DNA of 64,000 nt from Diplonema papillatum (GCA_030068145.1 JAPJBO010000885.1:30149-94148), one strand, 5' to 3'; counted from the first letter of the stretch, positions 40,231-51,308 are shown. The notes: generated by a model not told the origin, from the letters alone. Numbers and translations are program-made.

Positions 40231-40891
40231 CCACGTGGCCCAGACGCAAATACCCACATACTCAATGAGTCCAGATTTCAGATCTGGATCCAGATCACCT
40301 GTGGGTTTCTGATTCTGAACAAGGATTGAAACCCAGCCACCTGGAAGGAGATCTGGTGCTTGATCACCACCTCAAGAACCACATCACACAGCTGTTGAGC
40401 ACGACACACACAGGTGCAAGACAACTTGTAAAACTTAGGTATAGGTAATTACCTAAACTCAACGAACCGCGATTTTTGCGGTTCAGCGTTACGCATAGGT
40501 AATTGCCTGTAGGTGGGCACTCGACCAGCTTTAGGGTCCAATTTCAGGTGTTCAACTTTCGTTTGCAACACTGACATTTTGTCTGGTTAGGAGCATTTGA
40601 TTTCAGTGTGTGGGGCCCAATTTGTTGTCTGAGACACCATGCACATCTGCCAGCTTGCTGCCAGACCAACCACTGAAGTGACCAGGTGCAGTAGTTCAGT
40701 ACCAGTACAGCCCAGCCTGAGTTTGCCTGCGTCCACACTGAGTCTGGCTGAGTCGCACTGACTCAGGCTCGACTCAGGCTGAACTCAGGCTCGACTCAGT
40801 CTGAGTATTTCTTCCCGGAGGGGAGTATTTCTCGCCAGACTCAGCCAGGATGCAAAGCATGGTATACACAGTCATTCTGATACACAGCAGA
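40231..40891. other. Gene-free stretch bordering the array
   Basis: 40268-40310 has GATCTGGATCCAGATC-type palindromes. 40730-40850 has GACTCAGGCT repeats with a complementary AGACTCAGCC. No gene supported. Confidence 0.5.
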
Positions 40892-40982
40892 CTCTATGCT
40901 GCTTCATGTAGTTTTTAATCGATGCCATTTGTTACACCTTGATTAGGTCACACATACACAACACCTTAAGAAGCACAAAAGA

Positions 40983-41543
40983 ATGAAGTCGTTCGCTGTG
41001 TGTTCGCTCCTCATTGCGGCGCTCACCGTGCAGTCCGCCGATGCCCGACATGGAGGAAACGTAGGAAGAGTAGGAAGAGGAGCTGTGCTCAAGAAATGCA
41101 AGGACTTCTTGCACCAGGTAGGGGCGTCGGCTGTCGACCCGGTAAATGGGATGCCGCAGCTCAAAACCCTGACCGATGCGGACACGTTCCGTGTGTACCA
41201 GGGTCCTTACGCGACGCTCGGAACTCCAGTGGAGGGCGTGGATTGGACACAGTACGAGGCATTGTACACCAGACTGGTGACAGCCGACCCTTTCGTGTCG
41301 TTCAGCGTTTCGTTCTCGAAAGAAATCTTCGAACGTCACAACGGTGGCTACACGTGTGTGCTGCACACCCACAGCAACGGTCAGGTTGCCAGCGGCAAGC
41401 CCTATGGCCAGGAGTACAGGATGACGCTGGAGCTTAACAGAGACTTGAAGGTCACGGCGTTCTACGAATTCGTGGATTCTCTGTACTCGGCGTGCTTTTT
41501 TAAACTGCTGCCCGCTGCCATGTGCGCAGCCATCGGCTACTGA
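40983..41543 (+). CDS. Secreted NTF2-like (SnoaL-type) protein, copy 1
   Basis: 186 residues with no intron. Residues 1-21 form a typical signal peptide (short basic start, hydrophobic core SLLIAALTV, small residues before the mature Arg), so the product is predicted to be secreted or to enter the endomembrane system. Residues 65-170 look like one NTF2/SnoaL fold: an aromatic-rich helix region, then strands ending with GQVASGKPYGQEYRMTLEL and VTAFYEFVDSLY, as in SnoaL-like/ketosteroid-isomerase relatives. That superfamily covers enzymes and binding proteins, so no reaction can be assigned. There are five Cys in the mature part. The start at 40983 follows the conserved leader CACCTTAAGAAGCACAAAAG and gives the signal peptide. 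Six identical products in the array suggest a need for high dosage (inference). Confidence 0.85.
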   Translation: MKSFAVCSLLIAALTVQSADARHGGNVGRVGRGAVLKKCKDFLHQVGASAVDPVNGMPQLKTLTDADTFRVYQGPYATLGTPVEGVDWTQYEALYTRLVTADPFVSFSVSFSKEIFERHNGGYTCVLHTHSNGQVASGKPYGQEYRMTLELNRDLKVTAFYEFVDSLYSACFFKLLPAAMCAAIGY

Positions 41544-42333
41544 ACAGCAAAGCACGCCAACGTCTTCCGGTCTCGCACAGCATCACTTTTTCGCCAGCCA
41601 GGTATGCCGCACACACAAGTCTCTATTTTGTTGGAAAAGGAAGCTTGCTTCCCCCCTCGCCGCGCTCTTTTTCAGGTGAGTTAAGCAGCAACTTTCCGCG
41701 CGGTCTTTAGCCCTGGTGGGTCTCAGCTTCCAACCCTTTTCCGTGAGAGGCTTTCGACCTTTGGCTGCAGCTTGGTTTTCGTAGCGCCCATCGCTGAAAA
41801 GACTCCTGCCAGGAAGATGCAACCTCCAGCCTTCGAACGGGCGGGAAGATAACCGCCATTTCCGTGCCAATCAAGTAGCCGGCTGCTTCCAGGGACCCCA
41901 TGGTACATAGAAGTGGGGTCTCAGCCCTGGGACCATTGACGAAAGGATGTGCTTGTGCATGAAGCTGAGTCCTGCCAACTTGTGGCTGCGTGCAGCTGAT
42001 AAGAAGCAAAATCGTGAGAACTGCGCGCCCTTGCCCGAAGCACGCGATTCGGGGTAAATGTTAATGCTCCATGATCATGCAGAAGCACGCATAACATCAC
42101 CTCGCACTGTGGAGCAGCACCCAGTAGAGGTAGTACTACATGCACGTGCTGTGTGTAGTATCACCTGCACCTACGGAGGACTACCACACAGTAGAGGTAG
42201 TACTACATGCACGTGCAGGTACGCTAAAAGTGCACCTACCTACACCGGAAGGTGGTCGGGCATTACCGTAAGTGGCTTTACTAGTGAAGGGTTTTATAGT
42301 GAACGGTCAAATTAGTGAGGTTTCCAGCTCAGG

Positions 42334-42792
42334 ATGAGTAAAGATTTGACCATTCACCAATTCAAACGGGCCTTCTGTGTGGTACCATCAAGCACTCCAT
42401 CCTTCCCTGTGCCTACAAAGCGCCAACCGGCAAACCCAGAGGCTGGACATGTATCGGTTCACTGCAATGAAAAACAATCAGAGATGCTGGACTTTTGGCC
42501 AGACTCTCTTCGGACTCATTTGGCAAACACACCTTTCCTACTTCAGATCCGCCGCAATTCCAATCCAGAAGCGGCAGAACCTGTTGGGACGCAGCCGTCC
42601 TGTCGCCCCGCAGCCTGCCTTCGAAGCGGCGACAGAGCTCGAAGTTCGAATCACCTCTGTTTTGCTTCTGTCACTCTCCAGCGCACTCTCGAAATGAAAT
42701 TTACGTGTCTTTCAAGGCTCAATTTCTCCCGAAGTTGGGAGCCTATAGGACGCAACACAATTCCTCCCCACCGTTGTACACCACTTCCATAG
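42334..42792 (+). CDS. Hypothetical 152-codon frame repeated in every unit
   Basis: Open + strand frame present in all six units (42334, 44886, 47426, 53909, 56290, 58829). Pro/Ser/Arg-rich, with no signal peptide, membrane segment or recognised domain; overlapping frames of 106 and 127 codons lie in the same DNA. In unit 6 one base changes an Ile to Lys. Conservation follows from the recent duplication of the whole unit, so it is no evidence of coding. It could equally be spacer. Confidence 0.15.
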   Translation: MSKDLTIHQFKRAFCVVPSSTPSFPVPTKRQPANPEAGHVSVHCNEKQSEMLDFWPDSLRTHLANTPFLLQIRRNSNPEAAEPVGTQPSCRPAACLRSGDRARSSNHLCFASVTLQRTLEMKFTCLSRLNFSRSWEPIGRNTIPPHRCTPLP

Positions 42793-42930
42793 AGTTCACA
42801 TCCCGCGGTACTCTTTCTTCTCGCTCCCTCTTCTGTTTTCGAACAAGTCCCTTCGGTCATCTCGTTGCAGTTGACTAAGAACTGTGCTCCCATTCTGTTC
42901 TGGCTCTTTTCACAGATGGCACCAACCCGG

Positions 42931-43112
42931 AGACGCCAGATGGCTCCTTCAGACGCCAGATGGCTCCTTCAGACGCCAGATGGCTCCTTCAGACGCCAGA
43001 TGGCTCCTTCAGACGCCAGGTGGCTCCTTCAGACGCCAGATGGCTCCTTCAGACGCCAGATGGCTCCTTCAGACGCCAGATGGCTCCTAGATGGCTCCTT
43101 CAGACGCCAGAT
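42931..43112 (+). repeat. 20-bp minisatellite, unit 1 (8 copies plus a partial)
   Basis: AGACGCCAGATGGCTCCTTC repeated. The fifth copy has the variant CCAGGTGG, and the last copies are CTCCTAGATGGCTCC and CCAGATGCCTCC. Confidence 0.95.
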
Positions 43113-43441
43113 GCCTCCTACCACACTGCGAAACATACCGCGGAATTTGCAAAGAAACACCTTGCATGCCGACCTGAGCAGAAAACAAATCTGCTGGCCT
43201 TTTAAAGAGAAATTCTGCTTACTGGTCTGCCTGCGCCTTTTGTTCGCTGACGTAGAGTCTGCGGGATACTTCTTGGTGCAATGACTGCAGAAAGAACGAA
43301 GAGAAATCAAGCCATCCAGGGTGATACTCAGGGTGGATGCAGCACTGCCACTCTATGCTGCTTCATGTAGTTTTTAATCGATGCCATTTGTTACACCTTG
43401 ATTAGGTCACACATACACAACACCTTAAGAAGCACAAAAGA

Positions 43442-44002
43442 ATGAAGTCGTTCGCTGTGTGTTCGCTCCTCATTGCGGCGCTCACCGTGCAGTCCGCCGA
43501 TGCCCGACATGGAGGAAACGTAGGAAGAGTAGGAAGAGGAGCTGTGCTCAAGAAATGCAAGGACTTCTTGCACCAGGTAGGGGCGTCGGCTGTCGACCCG
43601 GTAAATGGGATGCCGCAGCTCAAAACCCTGACCGATGCGGACACGTTCCGTGTGTACCAGGGTCCTTACGCGACGCTCGGAACTCCAGTGGAGGGCGTGG
43701 ATTGGACACAGTACGAGGCATTGTACACCAGACTGGTGACAGCCGACCCTTTCGTGTCGTTCAGCGTTTCGTTCTCGAAAGAAATCTTCGAACGTCACAA
43801 CGGTGGCTACACGTGTGTGCTGCACACCCACAGCAACGGTCAGGTTGCCAGCGGCAAGCCCTATGGCCAGGAGTACAGGATGACGCTGGAGCTTAACAGA
43901 GACTTGAAGGTCACGGCGTTCTACGAATTCGTGGATTCTCTGTACTCGGCGTGCTTTTTTAAACTGCTGCCCGCTGCCATGTGCGCAGCCATCGGCTACT
44001 GA
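43442..44002 (+). CDS. Secreted NTF2-like protein, copy 2
   Basis: Protein identical to copy 1 (40983-41543), with the same leader and start. Unit 2 differs from unit 1 by the 93-bp segment at 44210-44302, downstream of the stop codon. Confidence 0.85.
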   Translation: MKSFAVCSLLIAALTVQSADARHGGNVGRVGRGAVLKKCKDFLHQVGASAVDPVNGMPQLKTLTDADTFRVYQGPYATLGTPVEGVDWTQYEALYTRLVTADPFVSFSVSFSKEIFERHNGGYTCVLHTHSNGQVASGKPYGQEYRMTLELNRDLKVTAFYEFVDSLYSACFFKLLPAAMCAAIGY

Positions 44003-44209
44003 ACAGCAAAGCACGCCAACGTCTTCCGGTCTCGCACAGCATCACTTTTTCGCCAGCCAGGTATGCCGCACACACAAGTCTCTATTTTGTTGGAAAAGGA
44101 AGCTTGCTTCCCCCCTCGCCGCGCTCTTTTTCAGGTGAGTTAAGCAGCAACTTTCCGCGCGGTCTTTAGCCCTGGTGGGTCTCAGCTTCCAACCCTTTTC
44201 CGTGAGAGG

Positions 44210-44302
44210 TAAGTACTCGGAGGACCTGGAGGTACAGGCGATGAGGGAAGCATCTCCAGACTGTGACTTTTCGACTGTCTCCATCCAGTATAGCAATGAC
44301 GT
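44210..44302 (+). other. 93-bp segment present in units 2 and 3 only
   Basis: Inserted (or lost elsewhere) at GTGAGAGG^CTTTCGACC. The segment starts TAAGTACTCGGAGG and ends GCAATGACGT. The left edge reads AGG|TAAGT like a splice donor, but the junction left in the other units (GAGAGGCTTTCG) is not that of a removed GT-AG intron. The same segment is at 46762-46854. Confidence 0.9.
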
Positions 44303-45482
44303 CTTTCGACCTTTGGCTGCAGCTTGGTTTTCGTAGCGCCCATCGCTGAAAAGACTCCTGCCAGGAAGATGCAACCTCCAGCCTTCGAACGGGCGGGAAG
44401 ATAACCGCCATTTCCGTGCCAATCAAGTAGCCGGCTGCTTCCAGGGACCCCATGGTACATAGAAGTGGGGTCTCAGCCCTGGGACCATTGACGAAAGGAT
44501 GTGCTTGTGCATGAAGCTGAGTCCTGCCAACTTGTGGCTGCGTGCAGCTGATAAGAAGCAAAATCGTGAGAACTGCGCGCCCTTGCCCGAAGCACGCGAT
44601 TCGGGGTAAATGTTAATGCTCCATGATCATGCAGAAGCACGCATAACATCACCTCGCACTGTGGAGCAGCACCCAGTAGAGGTAGTACTACATGCACGTG
44701 CTGTGTGTAGTATCACCTGCACCTACGGAGGACTACCACACAGTAGAGGTAGTACTACATGCACGTGCAGGTACGCTAAAAGTGCACCTACCTACACCGG
44801 AAGGTGGTCGGGCATTACCGTAAGTGGCTTTACTAGTGAAGGGTTTTATAGTGAACGGTCAAATTAGTGAGGTTTCCAGCTCAGGATGAGTAAAGATTTG
44901 ACCATTCACCAATTCAAACGGGCCTTCTGTGTGGTACCATCAAGCACTCCATCCTTCCCTGTGCCTACAAAGCGCCAACCGGCAAACCCAGAGGCTGGAC
45001 ATGTATCGGTTCACTGCAATGAAAAACAATCAGAGATGCTGGACTTTTGGCCAGACTCTCTTCGGACTCATTTGGCAAACACACCTTTCCTACTTCAGAT
45101 CCGCCGCAATTCCAATCCAGAAGCGGCAGAACCTGTTGGGACGCAGCCGTCCTGTCGCCCCGCAGCCTGCCTTCGAAGCGGCGACAGAGCTCGAAGTTCG
45201 AATCACCTCTGTTTTGCTTCTGTCACTCTCCAGCGCACTCTCGAAATGAAATTTACGTGTCTTTCAAGGCTCAATTTCTCCCGAAGTTGGGAGCCTATAG
45301 GACGCAACACAATTCCTCCCCACCGTTGTACACCACTTCCATAGAGTTCACATCCCGCGGTACTCTTTCTTCTCGCTCCCTCTTCTGTTTTCGAACAAGT
45401 CCCTTCGGTCATCTCGTTGCAGTTGACTAAGAACTGTGCTCCCATTCTGTTCTGGCTCTTTTCACAGATGGCACCAACCCGG

Positions 45483-45664
45483 AGACGCCAGATGGCTCCT
45501 TCAGACGCCAGATGGCTCCTTCAGACGCCAGATGGCTCCTTCAGACGCCAGATGGCTCCTTCAGACGCCAGGTGGCTCCTTCAGACGCCAGATGGCTCCT
45601 TCAGACGCCAGATGGCTCCTTCAGACGCCAGATGGCTCCTAGATGGCTCCTTCAGACGCCAGAT
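45483..45664 (+). repeat. 20-bp minisatellite, unit 2 (8 copies plus a partial)
   Basis: Same copy number and variant order as unit 1. Confidence 0.95.
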
Positions 45665-45993
45665 GCCTCCTACCACACTGCGAAACATACCGCGGAATTT
45701 GCAAAGAAACACCTTGCATGCCGACCTGAGCAGAAAACAAATCTGCTGGCCTTTTAAAGAGAAATTCTGCTTACTGGTCTGCCTGCGCCTTTTGTTCGCT
45801 GACGTAGAGTCTGCGGGATACTTCTTGGTGCAATGACTGCAGAAAGAACGAAGAGAAATCAAGCCATCCAGGGTGATACTCAGGGTGGATGCAGCACTGC
45901 CACTCTATGCTGCTTCATGTAGTTTTTAATCGATGCCATTTGTTACACCTTGATTAGGTCACACATACACAACACCTTAAGAAGCACAAAAGA

Positions 45994-46554
45994 ATGAAGT
46001 CGTTCGCTGTGTGTTCGCTCCTCATTGCGGCGCTCACCGTGCAGTCCGCCGATGCCCGACATGGAGGAAACGTAGGAAGAGTAGGAAGAGGAGCTGTGCT
46101 CAAGAAATGCAAGGACTTCTTGCACCAGGTAGGGGCGTCGGCTGTCGACCCGGTAAATGGGATGCCGCAGCTCAAAACCCTGACCGATGCGGACACGTTC
46201 CGTGTGTACCAGGGTCCTTACGCGACGCTCGGAACTCCAGTGGAGGGCGTGGATTGGACACAGTACGAGGCATTGTACACCAGACTGGTGACAGCCGACC
46301 CTTTCGTGTCGTTCAGCGTTTCGTTCTCGAAAGAAATCTTCGAACGTCACAACGGTGGCTACACGTGTGTGCTGCACACCCACAGCAACGGTCAGGTTGC
46401 CAGCGGCAAGCCCTATGGCCAGGAGTACAGGATGACGCTGGAGCTTAACAGAGACTTGAAGGTCACGGCGTTCTACGAATTCGTGGATTCTCTGTACTCG
46501 GCGTGCTTTTTTAAACTGCTGCCCGCTGCCATGTGCGCAGCCATCGGCTACTGA
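45994..46554 (+). CDS. Secreted NTF2-like protein, copy 3
   Basis: Protein identical to copy 1. The unit has the 93-bp segment (46762-46854), a unique 12-bp deletion after TTCGTAGC (near 46889), and the long minisatellite. Confidence 0.85.
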   Translation: MKSFAVCSLLIAALTVQSADARHGGNVGRVGRGAVLKKCKDFLHQVGASAVDPVNGMPQLKTLTDADTFRVYQGPYATLGTPVEGVDWTQYEALYTRLVTADPFVSFSVSFSKEIFERHNGGYTCVLHTHSNGQVASGKPYGQEYRMTLELNRDLKVTAFYEFVDSLYSACFFKLLPAAMCAAIGY

Positions 46555-46761
46555 ACAGCAAAGCACGCCAACGTCTTCCGGTCTCGCACAGCATCACTTT
46601 TTCGCCAGCCAGGTATGCCGCACACACAAGTCTCTATTTTGTTGGAAAAGGAAGCTTGCTTCCCCCCTCGCCGCGCTCTTTTTCAGGTGAGTTAAGCAGC
46701 AACTTTCCGCGCGGTCTTTAGCCCTGGTGGGTCTCAGCTTCCAACCCTTTTCCGTGAGAGG

Positions 46762-46854
46762 TAAGTACTCGGAGGACCTGGAGGTACAGGCGATGAGGGA
46801 AGCATCTCCAGACTGTGACTTTTCGACTGTCTCCATCCAGTATAGCAATGACGT
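46762..46854 (+). other. 93-bp segment, unit 3 copy
   Basis: Identical by eye to 44210-44302. Confidence 0.9.
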
Positions 46855-48022
46855 CTTTCGACCTTTGGCTGCAGCTTGGTTTTCGTAGCAAAGACTCCTG
46901 CCAGGAAGATGCAACCTCCAGCCTTCGAACGGGCGGGAAGATAACCGCCATTTCCGTGCCAATCAAGTAGCCGGCTGCTTCCAGGGACCCCATGGTACAT
47001 AGAAGTGGGGTCTCAGCCCTGGGACCATTGACGAAAGGATGTGCTTGTGCATGAAGCTGAGTCCTGCCAACTTGTGGCTGCGTGCAGCTGATAAGAAGCA
47101 AAATCGTGAGAACTGCGCGCCCTTGCCCGAAGCACGCGATTCGGGGTAAATGTTAATGCTCCATGATCATGCAGAAGCACGCATAACATCACCTCGCACT
47201 GTGGAGCAGCACCCAGTAGAGGTAGTACTACATGCACGTGCTGTGTGTAGTATCACCTGCACCTACGGAGGACTACCACACAGTAGAGGTAGTACTACAT
47301 GCACGTGCAGGTACGCTAAAAGTGCACCTACCTACACCGGAAGGTGGTCGGGCATTACCGTAAGTGGCTTTACTAGTGAAGGGTTTTATAGTGAACGGTC
47401 AAATTAGTGAGGTTTCCAGCTCAGGATGAGTAAAGATTTGACCATTCACCAATTCAAACGGGCCTTCTGTGTGGTACCATCAAGCACTCCATCCTTCCCT
47501 GTGCCTACAAAGCGCCAACCGGCAAACCCAGAGGCTGGACATGTATCGGTTCACTGCAATGAAAAACAATCAGAGATGCTGGACTTTTGGCCAGACTCTC
47601 TTCGGACTCATTTGGCAAACACACCTTTCCTACTTCAGATCCGCCGCAATTCCAATCCAGAAGCGGCAGAACCTGTTGGGACGCAGCCGTCCTGTCGCCC
47701 CGCAGCCTGCCTTCGAAGCGGCGACAGAGCTCGAAGTTCGAATCACCTCTGTTTTGCTTCTGTCACTCTCCAGCGCACTCTCGAAATGAAATTTACGTGT
47801 CTTTCAAGGCTCAATTTCTCCCGAAGTTGGGAGCCTATAGGACGCAACACAATTCCTCCCCACCGTTGTACACCACTTCCATAGAGTTCACATCCCGCGG
47901 TACTCTTTCTTCTCGCTCCCTCTTCTGTTTTCGAACAAGTCCCTTCGGTCATCTCGTTGCAGTTGACTAAGAACTGTGCTCCCATTCTGTTCTGGCTCTT
48001 TTCACAGATGGCACCAACCCGG

Positions 48023-48284
48023 AGACGCCAGATGGCTCCTTCAGACGCCAGATGGCTCCTTCAGACGCCAGATGGCTCCTTCAGACGCCAGATGGCTCCT
48101 TCAGACGCCAGATGGCTCCTTCAGACGCCAGATGGCTCCTTCAGACGCCAGATGGCTCCTTCAGACGCCAGATGGCTCCTTCAGACGCCAGGTGGCTCCT
48201 TCAGACGCCAGATGGCTCCTTCAGACGCCAGATGGCTCCTTCAGACGCCAGATGGCTCCTAGATGGCTCCTTCAGACGCCAGAT
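48023..48284 (+). repeat. 20-bp minisatellite, unit 3 (12 copies plus a partial)
   Basis: Four more copies than units 1 and 2. The CCAGGTGG variant is now the ninth copy, so the gain is on its 5' side. Confidence 0.95.
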
Positions 48285-48613
48285 GCCTCCTACCACACTG
48301 CGAAACATACCGCGGAATTTGCAAAGAAACACCTTGCATGCCGACCTGAGCAGAAAACAAATCTGCTGGCCTTTTAAAGAGAAATTCTGCTTACTGGTCT
48401 GCCTGCGCCTTTTGTTCGCTGACGTAGAGTCTGCGGGATACTTCTTGGTGCAATGACTGCAGAAAGAACGAAGAGAAATCAAGCCATCCAGGGTGATACT
48501 CAGGGTGGATGCAGCACTGCCACTCTATGCTGCTTCATGTAGTTTTTAATCGATGCCATTTGTTACACCTTGATTAGGTCACACATACACAACACCTTAA
48601 GAAGCACAAAAGA

Positions 48614-49174
48614 ATGAAGTCGTTCGCTGTGTGTTCGCTCCTCATTGCGGCGCTCACCGTGCAGTCCGCCGATGCCCGACATGGAGGAAACGTAGGAAGA
48701 GTAGGAAGAGGAGCTGTGCTCAAGAAATGCAAGGACTTCTTGCACCAGGTAGGGGCGTCGGCTGTCGACCCGGTAAATGGGATGCCGCAGCTCAAAACCC
48801 TGACCGATGCGGACACGTTCCGTGTGTACCAGGGTCCTTACGCGACGCTCGGAACTCCAGTGGAGGGCGTGGATTGGACACAGTACGAGGCATTGTACAC
48901 CAGACTGGTGACAGCCGACCCTTTCGTGTCGTTCAGCGTTTCGTTCTCGAAAGAAATCTTCGAACGTCACAACGGTGGCTACACGTGTGTGCTGCACACC
49001 CACAGCAACGGTCAGGTTGCCAGCGGCAAGCCCTATGGCCAGGAGTACAGGATGACGCTGGAGCTTAACAGAGACTTGAAGGTCACGGCGTTCTACGAAT
49101 TCGTGGATTCTCTGTACTCGGCGTGCTTTTTTAAACTGCTGCCCGCCGCCATGTGCGCAGCCATCGGCTACTGA
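48614..49174 (+). CDS. Secreted NTF2-like protein, copy 4
   Basis: Protein identical to copy 1. It has one synonymous change (CCCGCCGCC for CCCGCTGCC near codon 177) and GGTTTCGCAC downstream, both shared only with copy 6. The retroelement at 49632 lies 457 bp after its stop, in the unit's spacer, so the gene itself is intact. Confidence 0.85.
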   Translation: MKSFAVCSLLIAALTVQSADARHGGNVGRVGRGAVLKKCKDFLHQVGASAVDPVNGMPQLKTLTDADTFRVYQGPYATLGTPVEGVDWTQYEALYTRLVTADPFVSFSVSFSKEIFERHNGGYTCVLHTHSNGQVASGKPYGQEYRMTLELNRDLKVTAFYEFVDSLYSACFFKLLPAAMCAAIGY

Positions 49175-49752
49175 ACAGCAAAGCACGCCAACGTCTTCCG
49201 GTTTCGCACAGCATCACTTTTTCGCCAGCCAGGTATGCCGCACACACAAGTCTCTATTTTGTTGGAAAAGGAAGCTTGCTTCCCCCCTCGCCGCGCTCTT
49301 TTTCAGGTGAGTTAAGCAGCAACTTTCCGCGCGGTCTTTAGCCCTGGTGGGTCTCAGCTTCCAACCCTTTTCCGTGAGAGGCTTTCGACCTTTGGCTGCA
49401 GCTTGGTTTTCGTAGCGCCCATCGCTGAAAAGACTCCTGCCAGGAAGATGCAACCTCCAGCCTTCAAACGGGCGGGAAGATAACCGCCATTTTCGTGCCA
49501 ATCAAGTAGCCGGCTGCTTCCAGGGACCCCATGGTACATAGAAGTGGGGTCTCAGCCCTGGGGCCATTGACGAAAGGATGTGCTTGTGCATGAAGCTGAG
49601 TCCTGCCAACTTGTGGCTGCGTGCAGCTGATGAGATAGCAAAAACCGAGCGCAGCGAGCTTTTTGTGAGAAGGTTTTATTATCCAAACAACCAGGCGTGC
49701 TCTCTCATTTTATTTCTCACACAAAAAAAAGACAAAGACCCCACCCCGCACA

Positions 49753-50682
49753 ATGCCCCCGAAGCCTAGCCCGAAAGCCGCGGCTGCAAAGGCTCGGGAG
49801 AAGGAACTTGAGCTGAGGAGGAAGAACGCGCAGATCCGGAGCCTTGAGAAGCAGATTCGCGAACTCAAGGCTAAGGTCCCAGTTGACGAAGAGGAGAGCG
49901 ACACTGGGTCCAGCTCCAGCAGCTCGCTGGTGCCGCCGGTGCCGGCTGCGAAGGTCGCACCCAAGGCCGCCCCCAAGCAGGGAAAGAAGCGGAAAAGGGA
50001 CGACCCGTCGCTGCTGTTTCCCCATCTGTCATCCAGGGCCGTGGATAAGCTCGTCGTGGCGTACGAGGACTACCCGAGCATGTTTGACCTGCTGGACGCG
50101 GGGGCGCGTGGGGAACTTGCTGGGGCCACTGGGGAGGGGGAGGTGTACGAGATCCTGGACCGGCTCGCGGCAGAGAACTATGGTCATCAGGAGAAGGAGC
50201 GGAGTGAGGACAGGTTGCTCGAGCCGGAGACCTGGCCTGATGTAGTGACCCCTGGTTGGTTGTTCGAGTTCAACAGCGCGGTGGAAAGGGCGTACCCCTT
50301 CGCTGGCAACGCGGCTCTCAAGGAAAGGCGCACTCGGGTAATACAGGACATCCGCGACCACTGGGAGCTGAGGGCGCCCAAAAACAAGGTGGTGTGGATC
50401 AGGAGGGCGCAGGGCATCCTCAATGAACTCGAGGCTGCCTGGGCCGAGTACACCGAGCGGGACCCCAGGGCGGGGGTGCACATGAGGAGGTTGCTGAAGA
50501 TGGAGGACTGTTCAGAGAGGGTCCTCGGCAACCGGCGCAGATTCAGGGCGGATTTTCGTCGTCGCCCGCAGGGAAGGGAAGACCCGGGAAGGGTGCGTGC
50601 GTCGAAGACGCCGGTGTGCCGGAGTTTTGCCCGGGGCAAATGCGGCTTCAAGGACTGCAAGTATCTGCACGAGAAGCAGTGA
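49753..50682 (+). CDS. Gag-like protein with coiled coil and C-terminal CCCH zinc finger
   Basis: 309 residues. Residues 8-45 are a charged Ala/Lys/Glu heptad-like helix (coiled coil). Residues 55-95 are a Ser/Pro/Ala linker with a basic KKRKRDD cluster. The central 95-280 region is helical and Arg-rich. The C-terminus has Cys289-x7-Cys297-x4-Cys302-x3-His306, a CCCH-type zinc finger in place of the CCHC knuckle of retroviral Gag. The role is inferred from position as the first frame of the element and from RNA-binding-like features: packaging of element RNA. The start at 49753 is the first ATG after the element's left end and gives the coiled coil. The stop at 50680 is followed by an open frame in the same phase to 50955. 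Confidence 0.75.
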   Translation: MPPKPSPKAAAAKAREKELELRRKNAQIRSLEKQIRELKAKVPVDEEESDTGSSSSSSLVPPVPAAKVAPKAAPKQGKKRKRDDPSLLFPHLSSRAVDKLVVAYEDYPSMFDLLDAGARGELAGATGEGEVYEILDRLAAENYGHQEKERSEDRLLEPETWPDVVTPGWLFEFNSAVERAYPFAGNAALKERRTRVIQDIRDHWELRAPKNKVVWIRRAQGILNELEAAWAEYTERDPRAGVHMRRLLKMEDCSERVLGNRRRFRADFRRRPQGREDPGRVRASKTPVCRSFARGKCGFKDCKYLHEKQ

Positions 50683-50683
50683 C

Positions 50684-51308
50684 TGCTGTGGGAGAAGAAG
50701 GCGGCCGCTCTGGAGAACAAAGCGACGGTGGCTGCTACGAAGCAGCAGAAGAGCAGCCATCTGAGCAAGTTGGAAAGAGTGGTGGGAGTGATAGGTCTCT
50801 CCGACGCTCCTCCGCGGTTGAAGCTGCGGGCCTTCGCGGCGGCGATGGTGGGTCCGGGGCTGACGGTGAGGCAAAAAAGGGACTTGCAAAAGCGGTTGCC
50901 GGGTAAGGGGGTTGGGCTCCTTTTCGTTGGTACACGTCGAAGGAAGCGAAGCTGAGTGGGGACCCCACGGAGAGGGCTTACACGCTCCCCCCCTCGCTGG
51001 TGAAGGCGGTAAAGAAGTGGAAGCTCGGAGGGAAGGACTTCGACGCCGGGACAGTTCGCGAGCTGATGGCTGTCGCGAGAACTGTGTTCCCCGAGGTGCA
51101 GGACCACAGCTGGAAAAGAGGTGCCCTGCAGCACCTGGCTCTGGGGGGCATGGGCTGGGAGGGGCTCCTGGCGGTGTCTCGGCACAAGTCGAAAGAAGTG
51201 CTGAGGCGCTACCTGTGGGGGTGTGTGTCCCCGGACACGGCGCTGCAACACAGGGCCACGGCGGCGATGCACGTGCCGAGTGCGAAGAAGAGGAGGATGA
51301 GGGGGTGA
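50684..51308 (+). CDS. Tyrosine recombinase (YR), apparently frameshifted
   Basis: The catalytic C-terminal part is in one frame, 50907-51308. It has DHSWKRGALQHLALGG (the H-x-x-R box; His at 51105, with Lys where Arg is usual and Arg one residue later), then SRHKS (third catalytic His/Lys box, 51183) and RRYLWG with the nucleophile Tyr at 51210. Residues before this (WYTSKEAKLSGD) look like the middle of the domain. The N-terminal half is best sought in the phase of Gag, 50684-50955 (helical, Arg/Leu-rich), which would need a shift between about 50905 and 50930. Box I Arg is not identified with confidence. It would catalyse integration of a circular DNA copy. A programmed shift, a mutation or a short separate protein are all possible. 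Confidence 0.65.

Noticed and set aside
40932-41555. 207-codon frame antisense to the NTF2-like gene in every unit
   Set aside because: Shadow of the + strand gene, which has a signal peptide and a fold pattern; the antisense product has neither.
44210-44302. 93-bp segment as an intron lost by retroposition in some units
   Set aside because: The junction in units without it (GAGAGGCTTTCG) does not fit GT-AG removal, and it lies downstream of the gene's stop codon.
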